Source: Loktanella sp. IMCC34160 (lineage in GTDB: Bacteria > Pseudomonadota > Alphaproteobacteria > Rhodobacterales > Rhodobacteraceae). Taken from it: a stretch of DNA of 64,000 bases. The notes under the pieces are model-generated. The model did not search any database. It was not told the DNA's origin and was given only the letters and a program-made list of their open reading frames with translations. Shown here one piece after another: positions 45,125-53,296 of the stretch; within the stretch, counting starts at the first letter, position 1, and the number at the start of each line of letters is the position of its first letter. The position numbers were made by a program, and so were the translations under genes. The stretch spans positions 434,001-498,000 of the forward strand of contig NZ_SELP01000002.1 of the NCBI RefSeq assembly GCF_004145845.1. The letters are read 5' to 3'.

Positions 45125-45556
45125 GTGGTTTCTACGGTCCTTGGTCGAATCAGGATTGGCGTGGTGGCGGTCCAGCACATCGGAATTGATATTGAAGAGC
45201 CTTCTTTTCCATCCATGCTAGTCGTGGGCAATATTCACGCATGGGGCGGTTCCGACCAGCCCCTTCCGAAAATCAAGGGCATTGATTTCGTCGATTTTCG
45301 CGAGCTTGCGACCTACCTCAGCACGTCTCATCCCCCGGATATCATACTTTCCGCGCTTGTCGGGCACGGTTTCGATTCGGTCGATCTGGCCTGCGTGCTT
45401 CAGAATGCGGGTTTTACGGGCCGGTATCGTGGTGTTGCATCCTCCCTGCCCCGGCCCGAGGTGATCCGCGCCGAAGTGCGCAGTCGCGCCCCGGACGTGG
45501 ATTTCGACGTGCTGGAGCTTGAGATCCTGGCGCAGGTGTCGGGCAGCCGGATCTAG
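45125..45556 (+). CDS. hypothetical receiver-like protein
   Basis: A 143-residue protein without a clear family. Alternating hydrophobic strands and helices ([59 protein letters not shown]) read like a CheY-type Rossmann fold that has lost the phospho-acceptor pocket. The start is uncertain: GTG at 45125, or ATG at 45215 if the N-terminus is shorter. It is divergent from the PhoR-like kinase with 59 bp between, so a functional link is possible. Its stop codon shares a CTAG with the stop codon of the carbonic anhydrase gene. Confidence 0.6.
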   Translation: MVSTVLGRIRIGVVAVQHIGIDIEEPSFPSMLVVGNIHAWGGSDQPLPKIKGIDFVDFRELATYLSTSHPPDIILSALVGHGFDSVDLACVLQNAGFTGRYRGVASSLPRPEVIRAEVRSRAPDVDFDVLELEILAQVSGSRI

Positions 45557-46083
45557 TCGATCCGGCGCAGCCCGTCGCGGAACCGGCGCATGTTGGCCTG
45601 ATAATTCAGCGCGGACCGGCGCAGCCCTTCGATGGCCTTTTCATCCAGCGCGCGGATCACCTTGCCCGGCGCGCCAACAACCAGCGATCCGTCGGGGATC
45701 TCCTTGCCTTCCGTCACAAGGGCCCCTGCCCCGATCAGGCAGTTCTTGCCGATCCTGGCACCGTTCAGCACTGTGGCCCCCATGCCGATCAGGCTGTTGT
45801 CGCCGATGGTGCAGCCGTGCAGCATCGCCTTGTGCCCGATGGTGCAGCCTGCGCCGATGGTCAGCGGAAAGCCGGGGTCGGTGTGCATGATGCAGTTTTC
45901 CTGCACGTTGGACCCGGCCCCGATGGTGATCGTTTCATTGTCCCCGCGCAGGGTGCAGCCGAACCAGACAGAACTGGCGCTCTCCAGCACCACCTTGCCG
46001 ATCACATGGGCGTCGGGGGCAATCCAATAGTCCCCGTCGGCGGGAAGGGTCGGGGCAAATCCGTTCAGGCTGTACAGGCTCAT
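45553..46083 (-). CDS. gamma-carbonic anhydrase family protein
   Basis: A 176-residue left-handed beta-helix protein of the gamma-carbonic anhydrase/PaaY group. Hexapeptide repeats run from [17 protein letters not shown] to [14 protein letters not shown]. The zinc-ligand histidines are expected in CIMHTDPG and [10 protein letters not shown]-terminal helix packs on the helix stack. Many members hydrate CO2, but others are acyl transferases or have no measured activity. It overlaps gmk by 4 bp on the same strand, so it is the last gene of the yicC-gmk run. Confidence 0.9.
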   Translation of the reverse strand: MSLYSLNGFAPTLPADGDYWIAPDAHVIGKVVLESASSVWFGCTLRGDNETITIGAGSNVQENCIMHTDPGFPLTIGAGCTIGHKAMLHGCTIGDNSLIGMGATVLNGARIGKNCLIGAGALVTEGKEIPDGSLVVGAPGKVIRALDEKAIEGLRRSALNYQANMRRFRDGLRRID

Positions 46084-46724
46084 TTGGTATCCTCGAATTC
46101 CGACTGAAGACGGCGCACATGGTCGGTCAGGCCCGGCTGCTGGCTGCGCCGCAGGCGGGTGGCCGATACGATGGTCTTGAGCTGGGCGTCGGTGGTGTCC
46201 AGATCGTCGTTCACCAGCACGAAATCATAGCCATCCCAATGGCTGATCTCGTCCCAGCTTTTCTGCATCCGCTTGGCGATCACCTCGTCGCTGTCCTGCC
46301 CCCGGCTGACAAGACGGCGGTGCAGTTCGGCGATGGAGGGCGGCAGGATGAAGATCGACAGGGTGTGGCGGCCAAGGTCCGAATTGCGGATCTGTTGCGC
46401 CCCCTGCCAGTCGATGTCGAACAGCACGTCGCGGCCCGCGTCGATGGCGGCCTTCACCGGCCCCTTGGGCGAGCCGTAGAAGTTGCCGAAGACATGGGCG
46501 TGTTCCAGCATCTCGCCCTCTGCGACCTGCCGCTTGAAGTCGTCTTCGGTCAGGAAGTGATAATCCTGCCCGTTCACCTCGCCGTCGCGCGGGGCGCGGG
46601 TGGTGGCAGAGACGGAAAACGAAATCTCGGGGTCCCATTCGCGCAGGCGGCGGGACAGGGTGGATTTGCCTGCGCCCGAAGGCGAGGACAGGATGATCAG
46701 AAGGCCGCGGCGGGTCTGGGACAT
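46080..46724 (-). CDS. gmk: guanylate kinase
   Basis: A 214-residue nucleotide kinase converting GMP and ATP to GDP and ADP. The P-loop [10 protein letters not shown] spans residues 13-22. The GMP-binding region contains [19 protein letters not shown], and the lid has [11 protein letters not shown]. It lies 9 bp after yicC and overlaps the carbonic anhydrase gene, a frequent yicC-gmk arrangement in alphaproteobacteria. With guaA elsewhere in the window, two steps of guanine nucleotide synthesis are present. Confidence 0.97.
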   Translation of the reverse strand: MSQTRRGLLIILSSPSGAGKSTLSRRLREWDPEISFSVSATTRAPRDGEVNGQDYHFLTEDDFKRQVAEGEMLEHAHVFGNFYGSPKGPVKAAIDAGRDVLFDIDWQGAQQIRNSDLGRHTLSIFILPPSIAELHRRLVSRGQDSDEVIAKRMQKSWDEISHWDGYDFVLVNDDLDTTDAQLKTIVSATRLRRSQQPGLTDHVRRLQSEFEDTK

Positions 46725-46733
46725 GTGTTTGGT

Positions 46734-47624
46734 CTATTCCACGTTTTGGATCTGTTCGCGCATCTGGTCGATCGTGGCCTTGAGGTCCAGCCCGATCGCC
46801 GTGAGGCCGGGCGCGCCGGACTTCGAACACAGCGTATTGGCCTCGCGGTTGAATTCCTGCGCAAGGAAATCAAGCTTGCGGCCCGCCGGGGCGGGATCGG
46901 CCAGAAGGGCGCGGGCGGCTGCGATATGGGCGCGCAGCCGGTCGATTTCTTCGGTCACGTCCGATTTGACCGCGATCAGGGCCAGTTCCTGCGCGACCCG
47001 GTCCGGATCGGCCTCGGCCGCCTCAACCATGACCCGGCGCAGGGCGGCGGCCATATTGGCGCGCACCTCGTCCCGGCGGCTTTCGGCGGCAGTGGCGGCG
47101 TCTTCGACCAGTGCGGCGATCCGCTGCAACTGCCCCTCGATCACCTGTTTCAGGGCGGCGCCTTCGCTGGCGCGCATGGCGGCGAAATCATCCAGAAGCG
47201 GCGCAAGGTCTGCCAGAAGCGCGGGTTTCAGCGCCTCTGCCTCTGCCTCGTCGCTGCGCTGGGATAGGACGCCGCGCAGGTTCAGCACATCGGCGGCGGT
47301 GGGCTGGGCAAGGGTGACGCCGATGGCCATGGCCCGGTCCTGCACCGCGTCCAGCGCCTGCAGCATGCGATCCAGCTGCGCCTCGTCCAGAGTGGCGGCC
47401 TGCTGGCCCTCTTCCCGGGTCAGGCGCAGCCCAAGGGTGATGTTGCCCCGGTTGAACCGGTCCTGAAGCGCCGCGCGGATTGCCGGTTCCAGTCCGTCGA
47501 TCCCGTCAGGGAGGCGCAACCGCAGATCCAGCCCGCGCGCGTTCACTCCGCGCATCTCCCACGCCCAGCCGGTTGCCCCAAGGGCCCCGCGCCTGCTGGC
47601 GAATGCCGTCATTGATCGGATCAC
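46734..47624 (-). CDS. yicC: YicC family protein (putative endoribonuclease)
   Basis: A 296-residue YicC-family protein. The N-terminus MIRSMTAFASRRG and WEMRGVNARGLDLRLRLP is the conserved start, and the C-terminal DUF1732 part reads EIDRLRAHIAAARAL, GRKLDFLAQEFNREANTLCSK. Family members have been reported as RNases or as adaptors for RNA decay. The gene precedes gmk by 9 bp. The C-terminal Asn-Thr-Leu and Lys/Ser residues presumed catalytic are intact. Confidence 0.93.
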   Translation of the reverse strand: MIRSMTAFASRRGALGATGWAWEMRGVNARGLDLRLRLPDGIDGLEPAIRAALQDRFNRGNITLGLRLTREEGQQAATLDEAQLDRMLQALDAVQDRAMAIGVTLAQPTAADVLNLRGVLSQRSDEAEAEALKPALLADLAPLLDDFAAMRASEGAALKQVIEGQLQRIAALVEDAATAAESRRDEVRANMAAALRRVMVEAAEADPDRVAQELALIAVKSDVTEEIDRLRAHIAAARALLADPAPAGRKLDFLAQEFNREANTLCSKSGAPGLTAIGLDLKATIDQMREQIQNVE

Positions 47625-47710
47625 TGGTCCCGTCCTCTCACTGGTCGCGATAGCACCTAATGCGAAAGGGTGCGCGGGGGCAAGGCAAAGCGGCCCGTCC
47701 GGGCGGGCGC

Positions 47711-47734
47711 GTTAACCTGTTAACAAAATGCTAA
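47711..47734. promoter_or_regulatory. CtrA-like sites upstream of the PAS_5 gene
   Basis: GTTAACCTGTTAAC (47711-47724) is a direct pair of GTTAAC motifs, and TTAA-N7-CTAA (47720-47734) differs by one base from the CtrA consensus TTAA-N7-TTAA. They lie 61-84 bp upstream of the PAS_5 gene's ATG. CtrA is the cell-cycle/motility regulator of alphaproteobacteria; binding here is a prediction from motif similarity only. Confidence 0.4.
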
Positions 47735-47794
47735 GTGCGAAAGTGTCGGAAATGCGGCAAAATAGGGGCAACAGCCAGACTGGAGGACCGACAG

Positions 47795-48466
47795 ATGCAA
47801 GCCCCGACCGATTCAGCCATGCCGCCCCTGCCCGGTGTGCGCAGCGCCACGCCCGGCGGGTCGGTCCTGTCGAACCTGGAACGCTATTGGTCCGATCTGC
47901 GCGGCGCGCGCCGGGTGCCGGTCCGCACCGCCGTCGATCCGGCCCATATCGACGCGGCCCTGCCCCATGCCTTCATTCTGGAACGCTGCGCCCCGCAGGT
48001 CGCCCGGTTTCGGGTCTGCGGACAGCGGATCACCCAGTTCATCGGCGCCGAAAGCCGGGGGATGCCCCTGTCGGTGCTGTTCACCGCGCAGGGCGTGCAA
48101 GGCATCGGGCCGCTGCTGGAACGTTGTCTGGACGATCCGGCGGTGGTCGAGGTGCCGGTCGTGTCGCGGATGACCCTGACCCGCCGGCGGTTGGTGGGGT
48201 CCATGTTACTGCTGCCGCTGGAAGGGCCGGATGGGCTGGTCGATCGGGTGCTGGGTGCCCTGCTGGTCGATGGGGCGCCCGGGCTGGGCGCGCGAAGCTT
48301 CGATATCGACACCTCCCGCCCGCTGCGTTGCGACCGGATCGCGCCTCAGACAATGGCCCCGGCGCATAGGGCCGTTGCGGGCATGGCCCCGCCGCTGCCC
48401 CGAATGCAGGAAGGGCCGGAACGGTCTTCCCGCCCGGCCCTTCGGCTTGTGGTCGATAACACCTGA
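47795..48466 (+). CDS. PAS_5 domain protein
   Basis: A 223-residue protein with a PAS-like domain of the PAS_5 (formerly DUF1457) family found mainly in alphaproteobacteria. The characteristic opening is LERYWSDLRGARRVPVRTAVDP, followed by FILERCAPQVARFRVCGQRI and GMPLSVLFT. A Pro/Arg-rich tail follows. No output domain is attached, so it probably works through a partner. GGAGGA precedes the ATG at 47795. The stop codon falls in a 16-bp palindrome shared with the convergent aroG stop codon. Confidence 0.85.
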   Translation: MQAPTDSAMPPLPGVRSATPGGSVLSNLERYWSDLRGARRVPVRTAVDPAHIDAALPHAFILERCAPQVARFRVCGQRITQFIGAESRGMPLSVLFTAQGVQGIGPLLERCLDDPAVVEVPVVSRMTLTRRRLVGSMLLLPLEGPDGLVDRVLGALLVDGAPGLGARSFDIDTSRPLRCDRIAPQTMAPAHRAVAGMAPPLPRMQEGPERSSRPALRLVVDNT

Positions 48467-48477
48467 TCCGGATCAGG
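48462..48477. repeat. 16-bp palindrome covering two convergent stop codons
   Basis: CCTGATCCGGATCAGG is a perfect palindrome. It contains the TGA of the PAS_5 gene (48464-48466) and the TGA of aroG (48473-48475). It may act as a weak bidirectional transcription barrier, although it lacks a loop and a T-run. Confidence 0.5.
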
Positions 48478-49843
48478 CAGTCGCCGCCTGATCCAACTTG
48501 CTGCGCCGGGCCGACAGTTCCTCGGCCACGAGGAAAGCCAGTTCCAGCGATTGCGAGGCGTTCAGGCGCGGGTCGCAGGCCGTGTGGTAGCGGTCCGACA
48601 GATCCTCGTCCGTGACCGCCCGGACACCGCCGGTGCATTCGGTCACATCCTTGCCCGTCATCTCGAAATGCACGCCGCCGGGGATCGTGCCCTCGGCATT
48701 GTGGACGGCAAAGAATTCCTTCACTTCGCGCAGCACGCTTTCGAAGGGGCGGGTCTTGTACCCGGTCGAGGATTTGATCGTGTTGCCGTGCATCGCGTCA
48801 CAGGTCCAGACGACATTTGCGCCTTCTTCCTCAACTGCCTTGATCAGGCGCGGCAGGTGTTCGCCCACCGATCCGGCCCCGAAACGGGCGATCAGTGTCA
48901 GACGACCCGGTTCATTGTTGGGGTTCAGGCTGTTCATCAGCGACTTCAGATGGCCCGAGGTCATCGACGGCCCACATTTCAGCCCGATCGGGTTCTGCAC
49001 GCCCTTGCAGAATTCCACATGGGCGCCGTCCGGCTGACGTGTGCGGTCACCGATCCAGATCATATGGCCGGACCCGGCCAGCCACTTGCCCGTGGTGCTG
49101 TCCAGACGGCACAGAGCCTCTTCATATTCCAGCAACAGCGCTTCATGGCTGGTGTAGAATTCGACCGTTTCCAACTCGTGATTGGTGGTCGCGTTCAGGC
49201 CTGCGGCGCTCATGAAATCCAGTGCGTTTGAAATCTGTTCCGACAGGGCGCGGTACTTCTCGGCTTCCGGTGCGCCGGTCCAGCCGAGCGTCCAGGCGTG
49301 GACCCGGTGCACGTCGGCGAACCCGCCGGTCGAAAAGGCGCGCAACAGGTTCAGGGTCGCGGCGGCCTGGGTATAGGCCTGCAGCATCCGGTCGGGATCG
49401 GGGATCCGCGCTTCGGGGGTGAAGTCGAACCCGTTGATGATGTCGCCACGGTAGCTGGGCAGTTCGGTGCCGCCGATCACCTCGGTCGGGGCCGACCGGG
49501 GCTTGGCCATCTGGCCCGCCATGCGGCCAACCTTGACCACCGGCACCTTGGCGCCAAAGGTCAGGACCATCGCCATTTGCAGCATCACCTTGAAGGTGTC
49601 GCGGATGCTGTCGGCGCTGAATTCGGCAAAGCTTTCGGCGCAGTCACCGCCCTGAAGCAGGAAGGCCTCACCGCGACTCACCTTGCCCAGATGGGCCTTC
49701 AGGCGACGTGCTTCGCCGGCAAAGACCAAGGGCGGATAGCTGGCAAGCTTGGCTTCCACGGCCTTCAGCTTGGCTTCATCCGTATATTCGGGCATCTGAA
49801 CCCGCGGCTTGGCGCGCCAGTCAGATTTCTGCCACTCGGTCAT
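48473..49843 (-). CDS. aroG: 3-deoxy-7-phosphoheptulonate synthase, class II
   Basis: A 456-residue plant-type (class II) DAHP synthase, the first enzyme of the shikimate pathway, joining phosphoenolpyruvate and erythrose 4-phosphate. Hallmarks are [11 protein letters not shown] near residue 62, [14 protein letters not shown], the metal-site segment [11 protein letters not shown] and [15 protein letters not shown], with NRD-type [20 protein letters not shown] at the end. The ATG at 49843 starts [10 protein letters not shown]. Class II enzymes of this kind show aromatic amino acid feedback; no leader peptide is visible here. It is convergent with the PAS_5 gene. Confidence 0.95.
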   Translation of the reverse strand: MTEWQKSDWRAKPRVQMPEYTDEAKLKAVEAKLASYPPLVFAGEARRLKAHLGKVSRGEAFLLQGGDCAESFAEFSADSIRDTFKVMLQMAMVLTFGAKVPVVKVGRMAGQMAKPRSAPTEVIGGTELPSYRGDIINGFDFTPEARIPDPDRMLQAYTQAAATLNLLRAFSTGGFADVHRVHAWTLGWTGAPEAEKYRALSEQISNALDFMSAAGLNATTNHELETVEFYTSHEALLLEYEEALCRLDSTTGKWLAGSGHMIWIGDRTRQPDGAHVEFCKGVQNPIGLKCGPSMTSGHLKSLMNSLNPNNEPGRLTLIARFGAGSVGEHLPRLIKAVEEEGANVVWTCDAMHGNTIKSSTGYKTRPFESVLREVKEFFAVHNAEGTIPGGVHFEMTGKDVTECTGGVRAVTDEDLSDRYHTACDPRLNASQSLELAFLVAEELSARRSKLDQAATA

Positions 49844-49971
49844 TGTCTTGCTCCCAGAATATCGTTTTGGTCAGTGATTGCTGATCCTTTAGCGCAATCA
49901 GGACGCGCTTATAACCCGATGCCGCGCGGGGGCCAATGCCAAAAGGGGTGCAAAATCGGGCAGGTGATGGT

Positions 49972-49988
49972 TCAATAGCGACTATTGA
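49972..49988. promoter_or_regulatory. perfect inverted repeat upstream of the GlxA-type gene
   Basis: TCAATAG-CGA-CTATTGA has two perfect 7-bp arms and lies in the divergent aroG/GlxA spacer, 83-99 bp before the GlxA-type ATG. The dimension fits a dimeric regulator. No specific protein can be assigned. Confidence 0.4.
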
Positions 49989-50070
49989 GGGCGGAAACGA
50001 CACCCCTTGATCCTGCGTTCCAAAAGGTGTTGAGGTCCGCAGGTCGAACGCATGGCAAAGGGTCGCGGAG

Positions 50071-51072
50071 ATGGATATCGAGCCGCAAATCGTCGAAGTG
50101 GACGCAAAGGGCAAACCGCGCCGGTTTGTCTTTGTGCTGCTTGAGAATTTCACGATGCTTTGCTTTGCCAGCGCGATTGAATCCCTGCGCATCGCCAACC
50201 GCATGTCGGGCAAGAAGCTGTACGACTGGATCGTCGCGGCCGAGGTGGATGGCACCATCGCCTGTTCCAACGGCACCGAATTCGCGGTGCAGATGGGGCT
50301 GGACGAGTTGACCCGTGACGACACGGTCATGGTCTGCGGCGGGATCGACGTGCAAAAGGCCACCACCAAGAAGATGGTCAGCTGGCTGCGCCGCGAGGCG
50401 CGCCGCGGTGTGACCATGGGCGGGCTGTGCACCGCAGGCTATACCCTTGCCAAGGCCGGGCTTCTGGATGGCAAGAAGGCGACGATCCACTGGGAAAACC
50501 AGGACAGCTTTGCCGAGGAATTCGAGGAAGTGACCCTGACCAAGTCGGTCTTCGTCGTGGACGGAAACCGGATGACGACGGCGGGCGGCACCGCGTCGAT
50601 CGACCTGATGCTGAAGGTCATTGCCGACGATCATGGCGAGGAACTGGCCAGCGCGGTCGCCGACCAGTTGATCTATTCCTCGATCCGAACCGATCAGGAC
50701 ACCCAGCGCCTGTCGATCCCGACCCGGATCGGTGTGCGCCACCCGAAACTGTCCCGCGTCATCCAGATGATGGAACAGAACATCGAAGAACCGATCAGCC
50801 CGGCGGTGCTTGCCAAGGATGTCGGCATGTCGACCCGGCAGCTGGAACGGCTGTTCCGCCGCTATCTGAACCGCAGCCCGAAACGGTATTACATGGAGTT
50901 GCGGCTGCAAAAGGCGCGCAACCTGCTGATGCAGACAGACATGAGCGTGATCAACGTGGCGCTGGCCTGCGGGTTCGCCTCGCCGTCGCATTTCTCGAAA
51001 TGCTACCGGTCGCACTACGACACCACGCCTTACCGCGAACGCGGCGCCCACGCGGCCCGGCTGTCGATCTGA
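50071..51072 (+). CDS. GlxA-family AraC-type transcriptional regulator
   Basis: A 333-residue regulator with an N-terminal DJ-1/PfpI-like amidotransferase-fold domain (FVFVLLENFTMLCFASAIES to MTTAGGTASIDLMLKVI) and a C-terminal AraC double helix-turn-helix (VLAKDVGMSTRQLERLFRRY, then VINVALACGFASPSHFSKCY). This architecture includes GbdR, CdhR and ArgR of Pseudomonas, which respond to glycine betaine, carnitine or arginine. The catalytic Cys region reads GGLCTAGYTLAKAG. It lies upstream of the liv operon on the same strand (152-bp gap) and is a candidate controller of it. Confidence 0.9.
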   Translation: MDIEPQIVEVDAKGKPRRFVFVLLENFTMLCFASAIESLRIANRMSGKKLYDWIVAAEVDGTIACSNGTEFAVQMGLDELTRDDTVMVCGGIDVQKATTKKMVSWLRREARRGVTMGGLCTAGYTLAKAGLLDGKKATIHWENQDSFAEEFEEVTLTKSVFVVDGNRMTTAGGTASIDLMLKVIADDHGEELASAVADQLIYSSIRTDQDTQRLSIPTRIGVRHPKLSRVIQMMEQNIEEPISPAVLAKDVGMSTRQLERLFRRYLNRSPKRYYMELRLQKARNLLMQTDMSVINVALACGFASPSHFSKCYRSHYDTTPYRERGAHAARLSI

Positions 51073-51120
51073 CAACTTGCGGTTGGTCCCAATGGGGCCT
51101 GCGAAACATTGTCCTGCCAG

Positions 51121-51177
51121 AGCGGAAATGACGGGCCGATTGACCCGCATTTCACCCTTCCCTTTTGCATTTCCGCT
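51121..51177 (+). promoter_or_regulatory. liv operon control region with a paired repeat
   Basis: AGCGGAAATG (51121-51130) and its exact reverse complement CATTTCCGCT (51168-51177) flank a TTGACC (51140-51145) that could be the -35 element. The repeat centres are 47 bp apart. The arrangement suggests two operator half-sites on either side of the promoter, 48 bp before the binding-protein ATG. A related GCGGAAA occurs at 49991-49997 near the GlxA-type gene. Confidence 0.45.
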
Positions 51178-51224
51178 GCTTAGGCTTCGTCTTCAGGATA
51201 CTTCATCCGATAGGGAGACAAAGA

Positions 51225-52409
51225 ATGAAGAAACTGCTTCTTGCCACCGCTGCCACCAGCATTCTGGCCGGCGCGGCTTCGGCCGAAGACATCAAGATCG
51301 GGGTGCTTCTTGGATTTACCGGTCCGGCGGAATCCCTCGCGACGGGCATGGCGGCCGGAGCGGAAGCGGCGATTGCGGAGGTCTCTGCGAGTGGCCTGCT
51401 GCTGGGTGGCCAAACCGTTGTGCCGGTGCGTGGCGACAGCACCTGTTCTGATGCCGCTCTCGCGACCGCGGCGGCCGAGCGTCTGGTCAATGGCGATGGC
51501 GTAGCGGGTATCGTGGGCGCACTTTGCTCTGGTGCCACGACCGCCGCGTTCCAGAACGTTGCGCTGCCAAATGGGATGGTGATGATTTCACCCTCTGCCA
51601 CTTCTCCGGCACTGTCGGTTCTGGAGGACGACGGCTACTTCTTCCGGACCGCGCCGTCTGATGCGCGTCAGGGCGTTGTAATGTCTGACATTCTGTTGGA
51701 GCAGGGCATCAACTCTGTCGCAGTAACCTATACGAACAACGACTATGGCAAGGGGCTGGCTGAAAGCTTCGAGGCCGCATACACGGCTGCTGGCGGCACC
51801 GTGACCATCAACACGCCTCACGAAGACGGCAAGGCCGACTATTCGGCCGAAGTTGGTGCTCTGGCATCGGCCGGTGGTGATCGCCTTGTCGTGGCGGGTT
51901 ACATCGATCAGGGTGGACCGGGTATCATTCAGGCCGCGCTAGACACGGGTGCCTTTGATACGTTCCACCTGCCTGACGGCATGATCGGCGACAGCCTTCA
52001 GGAACGGTTCGGTGCGGCAATCAATGGTTCCACCGGCCAGGTGCCCGGAACGGATAGCCCCGGTGCGGCGATGATTGAAGCCATCGGCGAAGCCCAAGGC
52101 TTCCAGGGGACTGCGCCCTTCGCCCCGGAAAGCTATGATGCGGCTGCCCTGATCCTTCTGGCGATGCAGGCAACCGGTTCGACCGACCCAAGCGTCTACA
52201 AAGACGCGGTAATGGGTATTGCAAACGCCCCCGGTGAAAAAATCTATCCCGGTGAACTTGCCAAAGCACTCGAGATCCTCGCGAACGGCGGTGAGATCGA
52301 CTATGACGGCGCTTCGGCGGTGGAATTGATTGGTGGCGGCGAAAGCGCAGGCAACTACCGGCAGATCGAAGTCATCGACGGCGTGATTACGACCGTGAAC
52401 TTCCGGTGA
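51225..52409 (+). CDS. livK: branched-chain amino acid ABC transporter substrate-binding protein
   Basis: A 394-residue periplasmic binding protein of the leucine/isoleucine/valine (type I) family. The signal peptide MKKLLLATAATSILAGAASA is followed by EDIKIGVLLGFTGPAESLATGM and the conserved GVAGIVGALCSGATTA and APESYDAAALILLAM segments. The ATG at 51225 follows AGGGAGA. Ligands in this family extend beyond Leu/Ile/Val to amides and aromatics, so specificity is not fixed. Composition is a little less GC-rich than the downstream transporter genes. A hairpin after it probably sets a higher expression than for the rest of the operon. Confidence 0.9.
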   Translation: MKKLLLATAATSILAGAASAEDIKIGVLLGFTGPAESLATGMAAGAEAAIAEVSASGLLLGGQTVVPVRGDSTCSDAALATAAAERLVNGDGVAGIVGALCSGATTAAFQNVALPNGMVMISPSATSPALSVLEDDGYFFRTAPSDARQGVVMSDILLEQGINSVAVTYTNNDYGKGLAESFEAAYTAAGGTVTINTPHEDGKADYSAEVGALASAGGDRLVVAGYIDQGGPGIIQAALDTGAFDTFHLPDGMIGDSLQERFGAAINGSTGQVPGTDSPGAAMIEAIGEAQGFQGTAPFAPESYDAAALILLAMQATGSTDPSVYKDAVMGIANAPGEKIYPGELAKALEILANGGEIDYDGASAVELIGGGESAGNYRQIEVIDGVITTVNFR

Positions 52410-52433
52410 TTTCATAGCGACGCTCAAGACCTC

Positions 52434-52455
52434 GGCGCGGGAGTTTTCCCGCGCC
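52434..52455 (+). terminator. attenuator-like hairpin between the binding-protein gene and livG
   Basis: A 9-bp stem (GGCGCGGGA 52434-52442 with TCCCGCGCC 52447-52455) with a 4-nt loop is followed by a short GTTT. It lies in the 95-bp gap between the binding-protein stop and the livG ATG. Such partial terminators commonly protect and enrich the binding-protein mRNA while letting some transcription through. Confidence 0.7.
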
Positions 52456-52504
52456 GTTTCAATAAGATAACGGGCGATTTTAACGCCTTTGACGGGGATA
52501 TGGG

Positions 52505-53296
52505 ATGATCAGGGTCGACAACCTGCACAAGCATTTCGGCGGCTTTCATGCGGTCGATGGCGCCAGTCTTGAAATCAAGCCGGGATCAATCACCGGGCTG
52601 ATCGGCCCCAACGGCGCTGGCAAGACCACGCTGTTCAACGTGATCGCCGGGGTCCATGCCCCGACCTCTGGCCGGGTCACCATGGCGGGCGAGGATATCA
52701 CCGGCCTGCCCCCGCACGAGCTGTTTCACAAAGGCCTGCTGCGCACCTTCCAGATCGCGCATGAGTTTTCATCGATGACCGTGCGCGAGAACCTGATGAT
52801 GGTTCCCGGCGGCCAGTCCGGCGAAACCCTTTGGAACACATGGTTCGGCCGCAAGCGGATCGCCGATGAGGAACGCGCGCTGCTGGCCAAGGCGGACGAG
52901 GTGCTGGAGTTCCTGACCATCGACCACCTGAAGGACGAAAAGGCGGGCAACCTGTCGGGCGGCCAGAAGAAGCTGCTGGAACTGGGCCGGACCATGATGG
53001 TCGATGCCAAGATCGTGTTTCTGGACGAGGTCGGCGCGGGCGTGAACCGCACCCTTCTGATGACCATCGGCGATGCGATCCTGCGCCTGAACAAGGAACG
53101 CAACTATACCTTCGTCGTGATCGAACACGACATGGATTTCATCGGCAAGATCTGCGACCCGGTCATCTGCATGGCCGAAGGCAAGGTGCTGGCCGAAGGC
53201 ACATTGGCCGAGATCAAGGCCAACGAGCATGTGATCGAGGCCTATCTGGGCACCGGTCTGAAGAACAAGGACCAACTGGCGGAGACGGGCGCATGA
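52505..53296 (+). CDS. livG: branched-chain amino acid ABC transporter ATP-binding protein LivG
   Basis: A 263-residue ABC ATPase. Walker A is GPNGAGKTT near residue 38, the Q-loop region is LRTFQIAHEFSSMT, the signature is LSGGQKKLLELGRTMM, and Walker B is IVFLDEVGAGVN. The D-loop reads DEVGAGV instead of the more common DEPAAGL, a variation seen in some alphaproteobacterial members. The H-loop is VIEHDMDF. It energises transport together with LivF. Its last codons overlap livF by 4 bp. Confidence 0.93.
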   Translation: MIRVDNLHKHFGGFHAVDGASLEIKPGSITGLIGPNGAGKTTLFNVIAGVHAPTSGRVTMAGEDITGLPPHELFHKGLLRTFQIAHEFSSMTVRENLMMVPGGQSGETLWNTWFGRKRIADEERALLAKADEVLEFLTIDHLKDEKAGNLSGGQKKLLELGRTMMVDAKIVFLDEVGAGVNRTLLMTIGDAILRLNKERNYTFVVIEHDMDFIGKICDPVICMAEGKVLAEGTLAEIKANEHVIEAYLGTGLKNKDQLAETGA

